From contig NZ_NQLA01000001.1 in assembly GCF_002252705.1 (NCBI RefSeq), positions 124,001 through 188,000 of the forward strand: a stretch of DNA of 64,000 bases, given 5' to 3'. This DNA comes from Vulcanococcus limneticus LL. Its GTDB lineage: Bacteria; Cyanobacteriota; Cyanobacteriia; PCC-6307; Cyanobiaceae. Position 1 is the stretch's first letter; every line of letters begins with the position of its first letter. Of this stretch, positions 7,979 through 18,300 are shown piece after piece. Below the pieces are notes generated by a model, which was not told where the DNA came from, did no database searches, and was given only the letters and a program-made list of their open reading frames with translations. The position numbers were made by a program, and so were the translations under genes.

Positions 7979-9607
7979 ATGGACGCCAATCTGCCCCTCA
8001 CGGCCGCGTCCAACCTCGGCAGTTTCCCCTGGCTGAGCCTGATCACGCTGCTGCCGGTGGCCGTGGCGCCGCTGCTAATGCTGCTGCCCGGGGACGGCAC
8101 CGATCCCAAGCTGCCCCGCGCCGTCGCCCTGGCGACCCTCGCCGCGGACCTCGGCCTGATGCTCTGGGTGTTCAGCCAGCGCTTCGACGGCTCCCTGGCC
8201 GATCTCCAGCTGGTGGAACGCTTCGCCTGGGTGCCATCCCTGGGGCTGGAGTGGTCCCTGGCGGCCGATGGCCTCTCGGCCCCCCTGGTGGTGCTCTCCG
8301 GCCTGGTGACCCTGCTTTCGGTGGCCGCCAGCTGGAACATCCAGAAGAAGACGCGCCTCTACTTCGCCCTGTTGCTGGTGCAGGCCTCGGCCCAGGCCCT
8401 GGTGTTCCTGTCCCAGGACTTCCTGCTGTTCTTCCTGGCCTGGGAGCTGGAGCTGGTGCCGGTGTACCTGCTGATCGCCATCTGGGGCGGTCAGCAGCGC
8501 CAGTACGCCGCCACCAAGTTCATCCTGTACACGGCCACCGCCTCACTGCTGATCCTGCTGAGCGGCCTGGCCCTGGCCCTGAACGGCCCCTTTACCCTCA
8601 ATCTCAGTGAGCTCGCCGCCCGCAGTCCCGGCGGCAGCTTCGGCCTGCTCTGCTACCTCGGCTTCCTGATCGGCTTCGGGGTGAAGCTGCCGATGTTCCC
8701 GCTGCACACCTGGCTGCCCGATGCCCACGGCGAGGCCAACGCGCCGGTGTCGATGCTGCTGGCGGGCGTGCTGCTGAAGATGGGCGGCTACGCCCTGCTG
8801 CGCTTCAACGTGCAGATGCTGCCCGAGGCCCATCTGCAGCTGGCGCCGGCCCTGATCGTGCTGGGCATCGTCAACATCGTCTACGGGGCGCTGAACGCCT
8901 TCGCCCAGGACAACGTGAAACGGCGCATCGCCTGCAGTTCGGTGAGCCACATGGGCTTCGTGCTCCTGGGCATCGGCGCCGTCAACAGCCTGGGGATGAG
9001 CGGCGCGATGCTGCAGATGATCAGCCACGGCCTGATCGCCGCCGCCATGTTCTTCGTGACCGGCGTGTTCTACGAGCGCACCAAGACTCTCTCGATCCCC
9101 AACATGGGTGGGCTGGCCAAGGTGCTTCCCATCACCTTCGCCTTCTTCCTGGCCAGCTCCCTCGCCTCCCTGGCTCTGCCGGGCATGAGCGGCTTCGTGA
9201 GCGAGATCACGGTGTTCCTCGGGGTCACCAGCAACGCAGACTTCACCACCGGCTTCCGGGTGATCACCGTGATCCTGGCGGCCATCGGCCTGGTGCTCAC
9301 GCCGGTGTATCTGCTCAGCCTCTGCCGCCGCGTGTTCTTCGGCCCGCGCATCCCGGCCCTGGCCGTGGTGGGCGACATGAACCCCCGCGAGCTGGTGATC
9401 GGGCTGTGCCTGCTGGTGCCCACCCTGGTGATCGGTTTCTGGCCGCGGGTGGCGATCGACCTCTATGAGGCCAGCACCACAGCTCTGGCGACCGATCTGG
9501 CCGCCCATAGCGCTGTCCAGATCGCCGCCCACCCCGCCGGCCAGCAGCTTGCCGCTGCGGCCAGCGAGGCCCTGCTGGCCCTGGGCCGGCTTCCCTCCCT
9601 CGGCTGA
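7979..9607 (+). CDS. ndhD: NAD(P)H-quinone oxidoreductase subunit 4 (NdhD)
   Basis: Membrane subunit of the cyanobacterial NDH-1 complex in the thylakoid or plasma membrane. It is one of the antiporter-like proton-pumping subunits used in respiration and cyclic electron flow. It has 542 residues with about 14 hydrophobic segments. Typical conserved pieces include [40 protein letters not shown] and the HMGFVLLGI region. It is closest in feel to the NdhD1 type of NDH-1L; discriminating NdhD1/D2 from D3/D4 would need alignment. It stands alone in its transcription unit between thrB and the M3 peptidase. Confidence 0.95.
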   Translation: MDANLPLTAASNLGSFPWLSLITLLPVAVAPLLMLLPGDGTDPKLPRAVALATLAADLGLMLWVFSQRFDGSLADLQLVERFAWVPSLGLEWSLAADGLSAPLVVLSGLVTLLSVAASWNIQKKTRLYFALLLVQASAQALVFLSQDFLLFFLAWELELVPVYLLIAIWGGQQRQYAATKFILYTATASLLILLSGLALALNGPFTLNLSELAARSPGGSFGLLCYLGFLIGFGVKLPMFPLHTWLPDAHGEANAPVSMLLAGVLLKMGGYALLRFNVQMLPEAHLQLAPALIVLGIVNIVYGALNAFAQDNVKRRIACSSVSHMGFVLLGIGAVNSLGMSGAMLQMISHGLIAAAMFFVTGVFYERTKTLSIPNMGGLAKVLPITFAFFLASSLASLALPGMSGFVSEITVFLGVTSNADFTTGFRVITVILAAIGLVLTPVYLLSLCRRVFFGPRIPALAVVGDMNPRELVIGLCLLVPTLVIGFWPRVAIDLYEASTTALATDLAAHSAVQIAAHPAGQQLAAAASEALLALGRLPSLG

Positions 9608-9668
9608 GCCGCGCCTGGCTGTCCGGTTGGGCTGGAATGGTCGCTGCGACCACCAGCCCCCTGCGCCG

Positions 9669-11888
9669 ATGACAACCGCTCCCACCAGTACCAGCGCCAC
9701 GGGATCAGCCGCCCCGGCCGCTGGGATCGTGCCATTGCTGATCGGCGCAGGCCTGCCCCCGTTTGAGGCGATCACGCCGGAGCAGGTCAGGGCCCACATC
9801 CCCGGCCTGCTGGCCGAGCTGGAGCAGGATCTCACCGCCCTGGAGCGGCGACTGGAGGCGGACCTCGCCGGTGGAGGCCTGCTCAGCTGGCAGGCCGTGC
9901 TGGATCCCCTGCAGCGCCTGGAGGAGCGGCTGCGCTGGAGCTGGGGCGTGGTGAGCCACCTCACCGGGGTGTGCAACAGCCCCGAGCTGCGGGAGGCCCA
10001 CGCCGGCCAGCAGGCCGCGGTGGTGGCCTTCGGCAATCGGGTGGGCCAGAGCCGGGTGCTCTATCGCGCCCTGGAGACCCTCGATCACCAACACCACAGT
10101 GCCGCCCCCGGCGACGCCGGCCTGCTCGATGGCGCCCAGCAGCGGATCCTGGCCGCCGAGCTGCGGGCGATGCAGCTGCGGGGCGTGGGCCTGGAGGGCG
10201 AGGCCCAGGCCGCCTTCAACGCCGCCAGCCAGGAGCTGGCCGAGCTCTCCACCCGCTTCGGCAACCAGGTGCTCGATGCCACCAACGGCTGGACCCTCAG
10301 CCTCACCAGCGTCGCGGAGATCGAGGGTCTGCCGGCGAGCCTGCTGGAGCAGCTGGCCCAGGCGGCCCGCGGCGCCGGTCTCACGGCCGCCGATGGCGGC
10401 GAGGCCACGGCGGAGGCGGGCCCCTGGCTCCTGGGGCTGGACATGCCCCGCTACATCCCCTTCCTCAAGTACAGCCGCCGCCGCGACCTGCGCGAGCGGC
10501 TCTACAAGGCCCACGTGGGCCGCGCCTCCGGCCAGGGGGAGGGGGCCAGCGCTGAACTCAACAACTGGCCGCTGATCGAGCGGATCCTCAGCCTGCGCGG
10601 TGACCAGGCCCGGCGCCTCGGCTACGCCAACTGGGCCGAGGTGAGTTTGGCCGCCAAGATGGCGGACTCCGAAGCTGCCGTGGAGGCGCTGCTGGAGGAG
10701 TTGCGGGCCGCTGCCCTGCCGGTGGCTGAGCGGGAACTGGAGCAGCTGCGGGCCTGCGCCGCCCGCCATGGCGCCCCCGAGGCCGCGGATCTGCAGCCCT
10801 GGGACGTGAGCTTCTGGGCGGAGGTGCTGCGCCAGGAGAGCTTCGAACTCGACAGCGAGGCCCTGCGCCCCTACTTCCCCCTGCCGCAGGTGCTGGAGGG
10901 GCTCTTCGCCCTCTGCGGCCGCCTGTTCGACATCCAGATCAGGGCCGCCGATGGGGAGGCGCCGGTGTGGCATCCCGACGTGCGCTTCTTCCGGGTGCTG
11001 GAGGGCCCCGGTGCCGGCGAGCGGGCCGGCCAGCCGATCGCCGCCTTCTACCTCGACCCCTACAGCCGCCCCGGCAGCAAGCGCGGCGGTGCCTGGATGG
11101 ACGAGTGTCTCGGGCGTTCCCGGGCGGCCGACGGCACGCCGGTGCTGCCGGTGGCCTACCTGATCTGCAACCAGAGCCCGCCGGTGGGCGACACCCCCAG
11201 TCTGATGACCTTCGAGGAGGTGGAGACCCTCTTCCACGAGTTCGGCCACGGCCTGCAGCACATGCTCACCACCGTGGAGCGGCCCCAGGCCGCGGGCATC
11301 AACAACGTGGAGTGGGATGCGGTGGAGCTGCCCAGCCAGTTCCTGGAGAACTGGTGCTACGACCGCGCCACCCTGCTGGGCATGGCCCGCCACTGGCAGA
11401 GCGGTGAGCCCCTGCCCGAGGCGGAGTTCGCCAAGTTGCTGGCCGCCCGCACCTTCCTGGGGGGCGCCGCCACCCTGCGCCAGGTGCATTTCGCCCTGGT
11501 GGACCTGCGCCTCCACAGCCAGTGGCATCCCGGCTGCGGCCAGAGTCCCGAGCAGCTGCGCCGCGAGATCGCTGCCACCACCACCGTGCTGGCCCCGATC
11601 GACGAGGACGCCTTCCTCTGCTCGTTCGGTCACATCTTCGCCGGCGGCTATGCGGCCGGCTACTACTCCTACAAGTGGGCCGAGGTGCTCAGCGCCGATG
11701 CCTTCAGCGCCTTTGAGGAGGTGGGTCTGGAGAACGAGCCGCGCATCCGCGAAACCGGCCGACGCTTCCGCGACACGGTGCTCAGCCTGGGCGGCAGCCT
11801 GGATCCCAAGGCAGTGTTCGAGGCCTTCCGGGGCCGTCAGCCCACCAGCGAGGCGCTGATCCGCCACTCCGGCCTGGTGGCGGTGTGA
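9669..11888 (+). CDS. prlC: M3-family oligopeptidase A-like metallopeptidase
   Basis: A 739-residue cytoplasmic zinc peptidase that degrades short peptides. The HExxH zinc motif is HEFGH at residues 523-527 inside LFHEFGHGLQHML. It is followed by the family's downstream Glu region (NNVEWDAVELPSQFLENWCY) and the GGYAAGYYSYKWAEVL segment typical of M3A. The frame is open further upstream, but the ATG at 9669 gives the normal N-terminus (about 20 variable residues before LLIGAGLPPFEAI). It converges with the lipase gene. Confidence 0.93.
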   Translation: MTTAPTSTSATGSAAPAAGIVPLLIGAGLPPFEAITPEQVRAHIPGLLAELEQDLTALERRLEADLAGGGLLSWQAVLDPLQRLEERLRWSWGVVSHLTGVCNSPELREAHAGQQAAVVAFGNRVGQSRVLYRALETLDHQHHSAAPGDAGLLDGAQQRILAAELRAMQLRGVGLEGEAQAAFNAASQELAELSTRFGNQVLDATNGWTLSLTSVAEIEGLPASLLEQLAQAARGAGLTAADGGEATAEAGPWLLGLDMPRYIPFLKYSRRRDLRERLYKAHVGRASGQGEGASAELNNWPLIERILSLRGDQARRLGYANWAEVSLAAKMADSEAAVEALLEELRAAALPVAERELEQLRACAARHGAPEAADLQPWDVSFWAEVLRQESFELDSEALRPYFPLPQVLEGLFALCGRLFDIQIRAADGEAPVWHPDVRFFRVLEGPGAGERAGQPIAAFYLDPYSRPGSKRGGAWMDECLGRSRAADGTPVLPVAYLICNQSPPVGDTPSLMTFEEVETLFHEFGHGLQHMLTTVERPQAAGINNVEWDAVELPSQFLENWCYDRATLLGMARHWQSGEPLPEAEFAKLLAARTFLGGAATLRQVHFALVDLRLHSQWHPGCGQSPEQLRREIAATTTVLAPIDEDAFLCSFGHIFAGGYAAGYYSYKWAEVLSADAFSAFEEVGLENEPRIRETGRRFRDTVLSLGGSLDPKAVFEAFRGRQPTSEALIRHSGLVAV

Positions 11889-11901
11889 GCTGACGGATTC
11901 A

Positions 11902-11925
11902 GGGGGGCGCTGCAGGGCGCTCCCC
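11902..11925. terminator. Bidirectional GC hairpin between convergent genes
   Basis: GGGGGGCGC (11902-11910) can pair with GCGCTCCCC (11917-11925) through nine pairs including one G-U. It sits between the convergent M3 peptidase and lipase genes. No strong T-run flanks it, so it is a terminator candidate by position and stem only. Confidence 0.45.
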
Positions 11926-11931
11926 TCGGGC

Positions 11932-12537
11932 TCAGGGCTCCAGCAGAGCGGCGCCGATCGGCCCCAGGGCCTCGGGGCGGGTGATCAGCTGCTTGTGGTT
12001 AGCTACCGGCAGCACCTGCACCGTGCCCACCGGCAGCACTCCCTTCCAGGGAGGCAAGATGATGGTGTCGATTGGGCACCAGAAGCTGCGGCAGTCCAGG
12101 CCCTTCAAGGGCGTGAGATCGGCGTTGAGGCGCCGGATCAGCGGGCTGCCCACCTTCATGTCGGCGATGCCGGGCAGCAGCCAGCGCGGCCAGGGCTGGG
12201 CCGCGAAGGTCCCGTTCTGGGGGCTGCCGACGCTGATGAAGCGGCGGGTACGGCGATGGCCGCCCAGCAGCTGGATCCAGATGCGGCCGATCACGCCGCC
12301 CATGGAGAAGCCCAGCAGATCCAGCTCCTGCTCAGGGCCGAAGGCCGCCTCGATCTCTGCTCCCAGCCGCGCCGCCAGATCCTCCAGGGGGGTGCTTCCC
12401 AGGCCGTGGGGCAGGTCCGGGATCAGCAGCGGATCCCGGCGCCCCCCCAGCCATTCCTCCAGCCGCCGGAACAGCCGCGGCGAGTCCCAGAGGCCGTGCA
12501 CCAGCACCAGCGGGGGGTGGGGGGCTGGGCTGCTCAT
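11932..12537 (-). CDS. Lipase-like alpha/beta hydrolase
   Basis: A 201-residue alpha/beta hydrolase. It opens with the oxyanion strand PLVLVHGLWDSP (residues 9-20). The nucleophile elbow is GFSMGG with Ser78. A candidate acid and His lie in the C-terminal third (VLPVANHKQLI). It resembles EstA/class-2 lipase or acyl-ester hydrolases of cyanobacteria; the substrate cannot be told. The frame is open to 12579, but the ATG at 12537 gives a compact start and avoids overlapping folB. It is the last gene of the minus-strand run ROK-proA-folB-lipase, 19 bases after folB. Confidence 0.8.
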   Translation of the reverse strand: MSSPAPHPPLVLVHGLWDSPRLFRRLEEWLGGRRDPLLIPDLPHGLGSTPLEDLAARLGAEIEAAFGPEQELDLLGFSMGGVIGRIWIQLLGGHRRTRRFISVGSPQNGTFAAQPWPRWLLPGIADMKVGSPLIRRLNADLTPLKGLDCRSFWCPIDTIILPPWKGVLPVGTVQVLPVANHKQLITRPEALGPIGAALLEP

Positions 12538-12556
12538 GGGGTTTCGCGATCCGGTC

Positions 12557-12970
12557 TCACCAGGCCAGGCCCTGGCCATGCCGGCTGCGCCGCACCGCCA
12601 CGGTGCCCGTGAATCCAGGCACCGGCGCCCGGCACTTGCGCAGCTCCAGCCGCATCGGCACTGGGCCGTAGAGCTCCTCCAGCAGGCTGAGGATCCGCTC
12701 GGCGAAGTGCTCCAGGGTCAGGCAGCGCAGGCTGCGGGCCTGCTGCTGCAGGGCGGTGATGGCCAGGCTGTAGTCGAGGCTGTGGGCCAGCTCATCGCGG
12801 GCGCCGGCGGCGGCCAGATCCACGGCCAGCTCCAGGTCGAGCTCGAACCACTGGCCCAGCTGCCGCTCTTGCTCCAGTACGCCCACGTGGGCCCAGAGCC
12901 CCAGGTCGCGCACCAGGATGCGATCGCCTGGGGGCTCGGCGGTGGAACCGGTCGCGGCGGCAGGGGTCAC
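12557..12970 (-). CDS. folB: Dihydroneopterin aldolase
   Basis: Folate-pathway enzyme converting 7,8-dihydroneopterin to 6-hydroxymethyl-dihydropterin and glycolaldehyde; 137 residues. Visible family features are [31 protein letters not shown] with the conserved Gly/Val/Glu pattern, a SLDYSLA segment, and [14 protein letters not shown] containing the conserved E. A 15-residue variable N-terminus precedes the domain. Its ATG overlaps the proA stop by four bases, so the two are translationally coupled, an association of proline and folate synthesis genes with no obvious metabolic logic. Confidence 0.92.
   Translation of the reverse strand: MTPAAATGSTAEPPGDRILVRDLGLWAHVGVLEQERQLGQWFELDLELAVDLAAAGARDELAHSLDYSLAITALQQQARSLRCLTLEHFAERILSLLEELYGPVPMRLELRKCRAPVPGFTGTVAVRRSRHGQGLAW
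12920..12927. repeat. HIP1 octamer GCGATCGC
   Basis: One copy of the palindromic HIP1 octamer, abundant in many cyanobacteria, was spotted within folB. It seemed rare in this window, in keeping with picocyanobacterial genomes, but I made no exhaustive count. Confidence 0.6.
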
Positions 12971-14289
12971 AGGGGCAGGGCGCGGTGGCTGAACTGGCGC
13001 TGGCCGCTGGCGTAGTCGGCGGCGATGTGGCCCTCGCCCCGCAGCCGGTAGCGGTAGGTGACCAGGCCCTCCAGGCCCACGGGGCCGCGGGGGGGCAGGG
13101 TCTGGGTGCTGATGCCCACCTCGGCCCCGAAGCCGTAGCGGAAGCCGTCGGCGAAGCGGGTGGAGCAGTTGCGATACACCCCGGCGCTGTCCACGGCCCG
13201 CAGGAAGCGCTCGGCTATGGCGTCGTCGCGGGTGGCGATGGCATCGGTGTGGCGGGAGCCGTAGCGGGCGATGTGGGCCAGGGCCTCCTCCAGATCGTCC
13301 ACCACCTTCACCGCCAGGATCAGGTCGGAATACTCCGTGCGCCAGTCATCCTCCGTCGCTCCACCGGCGATGCCCAGCGCCTGGGCGGCTGCATCGCCGC
13401 GCAGTTCCACGCCGGCAGCGGTCAGCGCTGGGATCGCCGCGGCCAGGAAGGCCGGCGCCACGGCGCGGTGCACCAGCAGGGTCTCGATTGCGTTGCAGGC
13501 GGCCGGGTACTGGGTTTTGGCGTCCACGGCGATGCGCACCGCCTGGGGAATGTCCACGTCCTGGTCCACATACAGATGGCAGATGCCATCGGCGTGGCCC
13601 AGCACCGGGATCCGGGTGTGGTCCTGGATGAAGCGCACCAGGGCGTTGGAGCCGCGGGGGATGATCAGATCCACCAGGCCGTCGAGCTTGAGCAGGGCCA
13701 GGCTCTCCTCGCGGGAGGTGAGCAGGGCCAGGGCCTCGGGGCTCACCGCCGTGCCGCTCAGGCCCTGCTGCAGCGCCGCCAGGATCGCCGCACAGCTGCG
13801 GGCGGCCTCCCGGCCTCCCTTGAGGATGGCGCCGTTGCCGGAGCGGATCGCCAGGGAGGCGATCTGCACCACCGCATCGGGCCGCGCCTCGAAGATCACC
13901 CCCACCACGCCCAGGGGCACGCTGACCCGCTCCAGCACCAAGCCGGCGTCCAGTTCGGTGTGCAGCTGGCGCTGGCCCAGGGGATCGGCCAGGGCCGCCA
14001 GCTGGCGCACGCCCTCAATGGCGCCAGCCAGCTTGACGTGGTCGAGCTTGAGCCGTGCCACGAGTGCCTGGGCCAGGCCGTCGGCCGCCGCAGCCTCCAG
14101 GTCGGCCCGGTTGGCCGCCACGATCGCCTCGGCATGGGCCTCCAGGGCCGCGGCCATCGCCAGCAGGGCCTCGCGCCGCTGCTGGTCGCTGCACTGGCCG
14201 AGGGCCATGGCGGCCCGGCGCACGCCCGCAGCCCGCTGCAGCAGTTCGGGGGAGGGATCGGGAACGCTCGCTTGGTCGAACACGCTCAC
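12967..14289 (-). CDS. proA: Gamma-glutamyl phosphate reductase
   Basis: Second step of proline synthesis: NADPH-dependent reduction of gamma-glutamyl phosphate to glutamate semialdehyde. It has 440 residues of the aldehyde-dehydrogenase fold. Characteristic segments are [31 protein letters not shown], the catalytic-Cys region [16 protein letters not shown], and the C-terminal [15 protein letters not shown]. It is read with folB (four-base overlap) and follows the ROK kinase gene by 76 bases. A proB partner is not in the window. Confidence 0.97.
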   Translation of the reverse strand: MSVFDQASVPDPSPELLQRAAGVRRAAMALGQCSDQQRREALLAMAAALEAHAEAIVAANRADLEAAAADGLAQALVARLKLDHVKLAGAIEGVRQLAALADPLGQRQLHTELDAGLVLERVSVPLGVVGVIFEARPDAVVQIASLAIRSGNGAILKGGREAARSCAAILAALQQGLSGTAVSPEALALLTSREESLALLKLDGLVDLIIPRGSNALVRFIQDHTRIPVLGHADGICHLYVDQDVDIPQAVRIAVDAKTQYPAACNAIETLLVHRAVAPAFLAAAIPALTAAGVELRGDAAAQALGIAGGATEDDWRTEYSDLILAVKVVDDLEEALAHIARYGSRHTDAIATRDDAIAERFLRAVDSAGVYRNCSTRFADGFRYGFGAEVGISTQTLPPRGPVGLEGLVTYRYRLRGEGHIAADYASGQRQFSHRALPL

Positions 14290-14365
14290 GGCTGGGTGCG
14301 GGCTCTGGGGTGGGTCTGCAGAGCATCATCCCAACCGGCCCCCCCAGCTGGACTGCAGAGCTGCC

Positions 14366-15268
14366 TCAACTCCCCGCCGGCTCCAGCACCAGCCGGTCCA
14401 GGGCGAGCTTGGCGGCGCCGAGTCGGCCGGCGCCGTTGCCCAGGGCGCAGCGGCGCAGCTCCAGTCCCTCGCGGCTCACCGCCAGCACCCGTTGCTCCAG
14501 CTCGGCCCGCACCGCCGGCAGGAAGTGCGCGCTGGCGGCGCCGAGCCCCCCGCCGATCAGAACCACCTCCGGGGTAAGCACATAGAGCAGTGAGCTCAGA
14601 CCGATCCCCAGCCAGCGCCCGTAGGTTGCCCACACCGCCAGGGCCGCGGGGTCACCCGCTTCCGCCAGCCGGCAGAGCTCGGCCGGCTCCAGTGGGCTGA
14701 GCCGGGCCAGGCCGCGGATCGAGCAGCGGGTCTCCAATGAGCCGCTGTTGCCGCTGTTGCAGGGGGCGCCATCGGGCTCCACGCCGATCAGGCCCAGCTC
14801 ACCGGCGGCGCCGCCATGGCCCACGAACAGCTCGCCCCCCAGCAGGATGCCGCCGCCAACGCCGGTGCCGAGGGTCAGCAGGATGGCGTCACGGCAGTCC
14901 TGGGCGGCGCCGCGCCAGGCCTCGCCCACCAGGGCGGCGTTGGCGTCATTGGCCAGGGTCACCCGGCGGTCGAGCCGGGGCTCCAGCCAGTCGGCCAGGG
15001 GCACGTCCTGCCAGCCCTCCAGGTTGATGGCCAGCCGGGCGATGCGGTTGTGGCGATCGGTGGGGCCGGGCAGACCGATGCCCACCACCGGTGCCAGGCC
15101 GTCGGGGTCGAGCTGGCAGATCGCCTCGGCGATGGCCAGGGTCACGGCGCCGGGCATGGCCGGCCGGGGGGTGGCCAGCTGCAGTTCCGCCAGCAGCTCG
15201 CCCTGGGGATCGAAGCGCCCGAGCTTGATGGCGGTGCCGCCGAGGTCGACACCGATCAGCTGGGTCAT
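14366..15268 (-). CDS. ROK-family sugar kinase (glucokinase-like)
   Basis: A 300-residue ROK protein, predicted to phosphorylate glucose or a related hexose. The phosphate loop is LIGVDLGGTAIKLG at residues 4-17. A catalytic-Asp region (LANDANAALVGE) and TLGTGVGGGILLGGEL are present. The usual zinc motif CxCGxxGCxE is here CNSGNSGSLE, keeping only one cysteine. I recall such cysteine-poor motifs in other cyanobacterial ROK proteins, so this is probably a lineage feature. There is no N-terminal helix-turn-helix, so it is a kinase rather than an XylR-type repressor. The ATG at 15268 places the start directly before the phosphate loop. Confidence 0.85.
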   Translation of the reverse strand: MTQLIGVDLGGTAIKLGRFDPQGELLAELQLATPRPAMPGAVTLAIAEAICQLDPDGLAPVVGIGLPGPTDRHNRIARLAINLEGWQDVPLADWLEPRLDRRVTLANDANAALVGEAWRGAAQDCRDAILLTLGTGVGGGILLGGELFVGHGGAAGELGLIGVEPDGAPCNSGNSGSLETRCSIRGLARLSPLEPAELCRLAEAGDPAALAVWATYGRWLGIGLSSLLYVLTPEVVLIGGGLGAASAHFLPAVRAELEQRVLAVSREGLELRRCALGNGAGRLGAAKLALDRLVLEPAGS

Positions 15269-15338
15269 CGCGAGGGCTGGGGCTGGCGGGCAGGGTAGGG
15301 CGGCCCGGTTGGTCGCCTTGGGCTGTGCTGGCGGCCGT

Positions 15339-18300
15339 TCAGAAGCGGAAGAACAGCTGCAGCTGGGTCTGCCAGCGGCCCTCGCTATCGACCGAGCCCT
15401 GTAGCCCAAGCCGATCACTGGCCTGGTAGCGCAGGGTCATCTGCGGTGGGATGTCGCTGCGGTTGGGGGCGGCCAGAACCGAGAAGTTGAAGCGCTCCGT
15501 GAGGTCCAGGCCGATCTCGCTGCCCAGCACCAGCTGCGAGGGGATGCGGCGCACACGGGTCTGCCCCGGCCCGCCGCCGCTGGCCGTGTCGGCGGGGGCG
15601 AAGTAGGTGGGATAGAGGGCGAAGCTGAGGCGCTGGCCGAAGGCCTCACTGAGGCTGCCCACCACCGGCGAGAGCAGCGACTGGCCGAGCACCGTGGCCA
15701 GGGCGGCTGTGGCATTGCCGCCGATCAGCCCCACCAGGGAGTTGCCGCCGATCAGTGCCACGAGTCGCTCCTCCGGCAGGGGCGGGGAGCTGCGCAGGCG
15801 GATGTTCTCCATCAGCCGGTCGGCTGGCCCGCTCACGGTCAGCACCACCCGGATCAGGTTCAGCTGGTCCAGGGCCGTGGTGGGGGCCGCCACGTTCCAG
15901 TCGTAGATGCTGGAGCGGTCGGTGCGGCCCGTGGCGATGTTGTCCGACACCCGGGTGCGCAGGGCGATGTCCAGGTAGGGGATCAGCCCCAGGGATGGGG
16001 TGAAGACCGCCACGTTCGGCGCGTCGGGATCGAGGCTGAAGCTGGTGGTGAACAGCCCCAGGCGGCCGTTGAGCAGCCGCACCACGCCCCGGGCCTGCAG
16101 GGAGGGATCGAGTGGCCCGTTGAGGGTGAGCAGGCCGGCGGCGCCGAAGTTCACCACGTTGGGCACCACCACCCGCAGGTCCGGCCCCAGGCGCAGCCGC
16201 AGCCCGTCCAGGCCGATGAAGGGCAGATTCGGCACCGCCTCCCGCAGGGAGCGGCTGGTGCCGCTCTCGATGTCGGGCCCCATCACGACGATCGGCTGGC
16301 TGAAGTCCCAGCGCTCCTCCACCAGCTGGCGCACGCTCACCGGCTGCTCCGGGGCCTCCACCTTGGCCAGCTGGCCTGGCTGCACGTTCAGCACGCCCTT
16401 GGAGAGGCGCAGTTCCCCGCCGAGCTGAGGGCGCAGCAGGCTGCCGCCCACCCGCACCTCGCCATCGGCCACCGCCCGTAGGCGCGGCACGCTGAAGGGC
16501 GCCTGGCGCAGCTGCAGGGTCAGGGGTCGGGCCAGATCTTCGTTGGGATGGACCAGGGCCAGCTGACCGCTGCCGGAGAGCAGGCCGCGCTCGCCCACCC
16601 TGGCGCTGAGCTGCTGCAGCTCCAGGTCGGCGAAGTCGAACAGCACCGTGGCCTCCAGATCGCGCATGGTCTGGCCGGCCACCGCCAGCACGCCGCCACG
16701 GAAGCGCAGGAAGCCGTTGGCGATCGGCTGGCGCAGGCTGCCGCGCACCAGCAGCTGCAGGTCGGCGCTGCCCTGCTCCCAGCGCACCGACGGCCCCGCC
16801 AGGCTGGCCAGGAAGCGCAGGCCGTCGGCGCGGCTGGCCAGGCGCAGCTCCAGCCCCTCGGCCTCCGGCTGCAGCGGCACCCGGCCCTTGAACTCCACGT
16901 CATTGCTGGCACCCGCGCTGCGCAGCGACCAGTCCACCTGCAAGGCCTCGCCGTCGAGGGCCAGTGCGCCCCGCTCCAGGCTGAGGCCCTGGCCGTTGAG
17001 GCTGGCCTGCTGCAGGGCCAGGGTCGCCTCCAGGGTGGGGCTGCCGCCCCCCAGCCGGTAGCGCCCCTGGGCCGAGAGGCCGCCGCGCAGCCCCTCCGGC
17101 ACTGGCGTCAGCAGGGCCAGCAGCGCCAGGGGCAGGTGGTCGAAGCTGAAGCGACCACCGCCCTGGCCCAGCGGACCTTCGAGGCGCACCCGCAGCGGTT
17201 CGCTGGCCAAGACCTGGTCCCGGTCCTCCTGCTCCAGCCAGAGGTGGCCGCGGGCGCGTAGATCGAGGTACAGGCGATCGGGCGAGGGACCCGTGAAGGT
17301 GAGGTTGGCATCCACCAGGGCCTGCAGGTCCTGCAGCTGGGGCCGTGGCGAGCGCTCCCGGGCCAGGGCGGCCTGGCTGGCCAGCCGCTGCTGGGCGGCA
17401 GCCAGGGCCTGGAGCTGGTCCTGCAGGGTGCCGCCCAGCGTGTCGATGGCCAGGGTCCCCAGATCCCGGGCCTGGCCGCGGGGCGGTGGCGGCCCGCCCC
17501 GCCACTGGGGCCAGGCCTCCAGCAGTTCCCGGATCAGGTCGGCGTTGAGGCGGCGGCCCTCCAGCCGGCTCCAGAGGGCGCCGCCGCGCTCGCCGCGCAG
17601 GCGCAGGCCGATCTCCCCGCCCGGGTGGCGGCCATCGCCGCGGGGCTGCAACCGGCCTGTGAGCTCGAAGCGATTGCCGCGGTACTCGCCATGGGCATCG
17701 AACTGGCGACCGCGGATGCCGAGCAGCTGGGGCGCTTCGACGCGGGCGCTGCCGTGCATCCACAGGGGCTGCAGGTCAAGGGAGCCCTGGCCGCTCAGCA
17801 GGCCGGAGAGGGGCTGGAACCGCTGCCTTGGGCCGAGGGCCACGCTGAGACCATCGAGCGGGAATGAGCGGGCCCGCCAGAGGTAACGGCGCGGCGAGCC
17901 GCTGAAGGCCAGCTGCCCCTCCTGCCGCTCCAGCTGCACCCGGGTGGGCAGCCAGTTCCGGCCCATGCTGGCCGTCAGCCGGCCCGGCAGTGCCGGCGCC
18001 AGGGACTCCAGCGCCAGGGCGCCGCCGCCGCCCGGGGCCGGGCTGAGCCGGCCACGCCAGGTCTCGGCCAGGGCCAGGGGGCCCGCCCCGGGGGACTCCA
18101 CCTGTAGCTCCAGATCGGGCCGCAGGGCTGACAGCGGTCCCCGCAGCGAGCCCCAGGCATCGAAGAAGCCGCGTACCCGTGAGCCCAGCAGCGGCGTCAG
18201 CCGTGCCAGGGGGTAGCGGCGCAGGGCCAGTTGCACGTCCAGCTCGCCGGCCCGCAGGCCCTGGCGGCCCCAGGCCAGGGGCAGCCGGCCGCTGGCTTTC

